Made by a program: the position numbers and the translations under genes
Assembly: GCA_024697405.1 (NCBI GenBank)
Contig: JAILFU010000131.1
Coordinates: forward strand, 1 to 35,020
Direction of reading: 5' to 3'
DNA from: Prevotella sp.
Lineage (GTDB): Bacteria; Bacteroidota; Bacteroidia; Bacteroidales; Bacteroidaceae
Length of the DNA: 35,020 bases
Shown: positions 32,593 to 35,020 of the stretch, one piece after another
Layout: every line of letters starts with the position of its first letter
Position numbering within the stretch: the first letter of the stretch is position 1
Notes under the pieces: generated by a model
Told to the model about the DNA's origin: nothing
The model's database searches: none
The model's input: the letters and a program-made list of their open reading frames with translations, nothing else

Positions 32593-33744
32593 CTATTCAC
32601 TTCGCTGAAGGAGCTGGAGCATGATGGCTGCGGCATTGTCGGAGGCACTGCCGTTGCCCAGCCGCTGAAACACCTCTTCGTAGCCCTGCAGCATCTGCTG
32701 GCGGCGGGGACTGTCGGGGGGCAGGAGCGCGGCGAGCTGCTGCTGCAGGCGCTGCTCGGTGAAGGTGTCGGCCACCAGCTCGGGCACTACCTCGCGCTGG
32801 GCAATGAGGTTGACCAGCGAGACATATTCCACTTTGAGAAATAGCTTGCGCAGCCATCCGTAAAGGCGGGGAAAAGGCACTGCGTAGCACACCACCTGGG
32901 GCACGCGGAAGAGCGCGGTCTCGAGGGTGGCCGTTCCACTGGTGACGAGGGCGGCATGGGCCTGCTTCAGGAGGTCGAAAGTGCGGTTGAAGACAATCTC
33001 CACCTGGTGCCCCTCCATAAACTGGCGGTAGTAGTCGGGCTCTATGCCGGGCGCGCCAGCAATGACGGCGCGGCAGGTGGCGCTGTAGTGGTCGGCAACA
33101 CGCAGCATGGCCGGCAGGTTGTCCTTGATTTCCTGGCGGCGGGAGCCGCAGAGAAGAGCGATGGTCGGTTGAGAGGTGAGAGGTGAGAGGTGAGAGTTTG
33201 CAAACTCTAAACGCTCATCTCTACACTCTAAACTGCGGAGGACTTCCTCTGCCGTGGGATTGCCCACGTAGTGTATGGGGTAGTGGTGCTTCTTTTCGAA
33301 GAAGTCCACCTCGAAGGGCAGGATGGAGAAGAGCTGGTCTACGTCGCGGCGGATGCTTTTGATGCGGTGCTCCTTCCATGCCCATATTTTCGGGGCGATG
33401 TAGTAGTAGACGGGGCAGAGGGCGTGCTTGTGCACGTACTTGGCGATGGCGAGGTTGAAGCCGGGGTAGTCGACGAGTATGACGACGTGGGGCTGCCAAG
33501 CCTTGATGTCGCGCTTGGCCTGCCGCATGTTGCGCAGGATGGTGGGCAGGTGGAGGAGCACGGGGATGAAGCCCATGTAGGCCAGCTCACGGTAGTGCTT
33601 CACCAGCGTCGCCCCTGCGGCCTGCATCTGGTCGCCGCCGTAGCAGCGGAACGCTGCCTGGGGGTCGCGCTGCCGTAGGCTGCGCATGAGTCGCGAGGCG
33701 TGGAGGTCGCCGCTGGCCTCTCCGGCTATGAGGTAGTACTTCAT
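32593..33744 (-). CDS. lpxB: Lipid-A-disaccharide synthase
   Basis: A 383-residue inner-membrane-associated GT19 glycosyltransferase that joins UDP-diacylglucosamine to lipid X to form the lipid A disaccharide. 'GEASGD' is at 8-13, with 'VDYPGFN', 'YYYIAPKIWAWKEHRIK', 'GNPT', 'LLCGSRRQEI', and 'TSGTATLETAL' in the C-terminal nucleotide-sugar domain. Length is normal. Residues about 180-195 between the two Rossmann halves are encoded by a short repeat tract (33171-33207). It lies 15 bp downstream of the rel/spoT gene and is probably cotranscribed. Confidence 0.96.
   Translation of the reverse strand: MKYYLIAGEASGDLHASRLMRSLRQRDPQAAFRCYGGDQMQAAGATLVKHYRELAYMGFIPVLLHLPTILRNMRQAKRDIKAWQPHVVILVDYPGFNLAIAKYVHKHALCPVYYYIAPKIWAWKEHRIKSIRRDVDQLFSILPFEVDFFEKKHHYPIHYVGNPTAEEVLRSLECRDERLEFANSHLSPLTSQPTIALLCGSRRQEIKDNLPAMLRVADHYSATCRAVIAGAPGIEPDYYRQFMEGHQVEIVFNRTFDLLKQAHAALVTSGTATLETALFRVPQVVCYAVPFPRLYGWLRKLFLKVEYVSLVNLIAQREVVPELVADTFTEQRLQQQLAALLPPDSPRRQQMLQGYEEVFQRLGNGSASDNAAAIMLQLLQRSE
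33171..33207 (-). repeat. 7-bp repeats and palindrome inside lpxB
   Basis: GAGAGGT is repeated three times plus GAGAG (33171-33196) and runs into the palindrome GAGTTTGCAAACTC (33194-33207). The frame stays open and encodes the variable linker 'LEFANSHLSPLTSQP'. Such simple words are typical of intergenic repeats in this genome rather than of lpxB. Confidence 0.75.
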
Positions 33745-33759
33745 CGGGGGGAGGGGGCG

Positions 33760-35020
33760 TTACATGATCTGTGAGATTTCCTTCAGCCCGTCGATCTCCT
33801 TGAGGATGTCGACAATCTGGCGGACATCCTCGCGGTCGTGGATGCGCAGGTCGATGGAGCCGTCGAAGATGCCGTCCTCTGTGGTGAAGGAGATGCGGCG
33901 TATGTCGACGTTGAGCTGGTTGGAGATGACGCGTGTCACCTCGTTGACGAGTCCCCGGCGGTCGATGCCTCCGAGGCGTATGGTGGCATCGAAGAAGAGC
34001 CGCTTGTGCATGTCCCACTTCACGTCGAGGATGCGGTTGCCGTAGCTGGCCTTCAGCCGGTTGGCCACGGGGCAGGCGCGCTTGTGAATCTCTATGCGGT
34101 TCTGGTTGTCGATATATCCCAGGACGTCGTCGCCGGGTATGGGGTGGCAGCAGGTGGGGAAGACATACTGCATGATGTTCTCCTCGCTGAGGACGACGGG
34201 CTTCTTGCGGTTGAACTTCTCGGGGACGATGAACAGCTCGGGCTTGCTTTCGTCGTCGGTTTTCTTGGCCTTGACGAAGGGGACGTATTTGCGCCATCCT
34301 CCGCCGCCGTCGGTCTTCTTCTTGTTCTTGCCCTTCAGCTCGTCGATGTCGGCCTCGCCCAGGACGATGGTCTTCTCGCCGAGCTGCTGGTAGAGCTGGT
34401 CGCGGCTGCTGCACTCGTGGAAGGCGGCGAGCTGGTCGGCCATGGCCGTGGTGAGCTCGTAGCCGCCTTTCTTCAGCCATTCGGCGAGCAGCTCCTCACC
34501 TTTCTTCTGCACCTCGCGCTGGATGCGGCGGAGCATGGCCTGAATCTTGGCCTTGGCCTTGGCCGAGCAGGCGAAGTTCATCCACGAGGGCTGCACGCGC
34601 TGGGAGTTGGAGGAGAGCACCTCCACCTGGTCGCCGCTGCTGAGGCGGTGGCTCATGGGCACGAGCTTGTGGTTGACCTTCGCTCCGATGCAGTGGGAGC
34701 CGAGGAAGGTGTGAATGGAGAAGGCGAAGTCGAGGACGGTGCTGCCCAGGGGCATGGTCTTGATTTCACCCTTGGGGGTGAAGACGAATATCTCTCTGGC
34801 GAAGAGGTTGAGCTTGATGGCGTCGAGGAAGTCCATGGCGTCGGGCTGGGGGTCGTCAAGTATCTCCTTGATGGTGCGTAGCCACTCGTTCAGTTCGGCC
34901 TCGTCCTCGGTGTATTCCTCCTCGTCCTCGCCCTCCTTGTACTTCCAGTGGGCTGCCAGTCCCTGCTCGGCCACCTCGTCCATGCGGTCGGAGCGTATCT
35001 GCACCTCTATCCACCGGCCC
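33760..35020 (-). CDS. RelA/SpoT-family (p)ppGpp synthetase/hydrolase, 3' part
   Basis: The gene enters from beyond the right edge; about 419 C-terminal residues are present. They start with the end of the synthetase domain ('WIEVQIRSDRMDEVAEQGL', 'AAHWKYKEG'). A TGS domain follows ('IFVFTPKGEIKTMPLGSTVLDFAFSIH'-type), then a helical region, and a conserved-Cys/zinc-finger segment ('TCCHPIPGDDVLGYI'). An ACT domain ends the protein ('GLVNEVTRVISNQLNVDIRRI'). This C-terminal set regulates the alarmone enzyme through ribosome and uncharged-tRNA sensing. Whether the hydrolase domain is active cannot be seen, so Rel, RelA and SpoT cannot be told apart. A Lys/Gly-rich loop ('KGKNKKKTDGGGGWRK') is inserted before the zinc-finger region. 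lpxB follows after 15 bp. Confidence 0.95.
   Translation of the reverse strand, partial: GRWIEVQIRSDRMDEVAEQGLAAHWKYKEGEDEEEYTEDEAELNEWLRTIKEILDDPQPDAMDFLDAIKLNLFAREIFVFTPKGEIKTMPLGSTVLDFAFSIHTFLGSHCIGAKVNHKLVPMSHRLSSGDQVEVLSSNSQRVQPSWMNFACSAKAKAKIQAMLRRIQREVQKKGEELLAEWLKKGGYELTTAMADQLAAFHECSSRDQLYQQLGEKTIVLGEADIDELKGKNKKKTDGGGGWRKYVPFVKAKKTDDESKPELFIVPEKFNRKKPVVLSEENIMQYVFPTCCHPIPGDDVLGYIDNQNRIEIHKRACPVANRLKASYGNRILDVKWDMHKRLFFDATIRLGGIDRRGLVNEVTRVISNQLNVDIRRISFTTEDGIFDGSIDLRIHDREDVRQIVDILKEIDGLKEISQIM

Noticed and set aside
33838..34881. 347-aa plus-strand frame opposite rel/spoT
   Set aside because: Low-complexity Gly/Val/Leu-rich translation antisense to clear TGS and ACT domains.

Overview
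The window looks like a chromosome segment from a Bacteroidales bacterium, most probably Prevotellaceae. This is inferred from repeated Bacteroidota-type promoters (TTG/TTTG, about 20 bp, then TAnnTTTG), BspA-type leucine-rich repeat proteins, type IX secretion (T9SS) tails, a DUF4923 lipoprotein, a flavinylated FMN-binding protein, and heavy loading of intergenic spaces with short palindromic repeats. No phage genes, transposase genes, rRNA or CRISPR array were seen.

Layout. 1-540: repeats only, including a 202-bp MITE-like element inserted in a second dispersed repeat. 539-2933: argB divergent from a stand-alone AICAR transformylase gene, then a small basic ORF. 2940-4133: a second copy of the dispersed repeat and a membrane-anchored HTH-like protein. 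4134-11597: a strong promoter, a 240-nt structured RNA element whose ends pair over 12 bp, a 668-aa BspA/dockerin/cohesin-like/T9SS protein, and a giant second adhesin (about 1650 codons) broken by one in-frame TAA. 12009-17406: housekeeping block (DUF4923 lipoprotein, tRNA-Glu, a terminated structured RNA, rpsT, priA, tetR, fabG). 17561-24149: cellobiose 2-epimerase-like enzyme, gamma-carbonic anhydrase-like protein, FMN-binding protein, M6 metalloprotease, DUF4332 protein and an SBF-like transporter. 24150-27050: accessory patch with a tripartite HipBST-type toxin-antitoxin operon and about 1.2 kb of nested palindromes and tandem repeats. 27135-32563: a second giant secreted protein (cleaved-adhesin, FN3 and dockerin modules) with one in-frame TGA and one -1 frameshift. 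32593-35020: lpxB and the 3' part of a rel/spoT gene that runs off the window.

How it fits together. The secreted proteins form a theme: two BspA-type proteins carry both cohesin-like and dockerin-like modules, and the third giant ends in nearly the same dockerin as the second. They could make a surface network, but this is inference. The most distinctive observations are the closed structured RNA ahead of the adhesin operon; the MITE family with visible target duplications, an empty site and an internally deleted copy; a 21-bp tandem array inside 40-bp inverted repeats with a MITE nested in it; the 8-bp x 16 tandem array that fills the tetR-fabG gap; twin operators flanking the hipBST promoter; and independent coding lesions in both giant adhesin genes.
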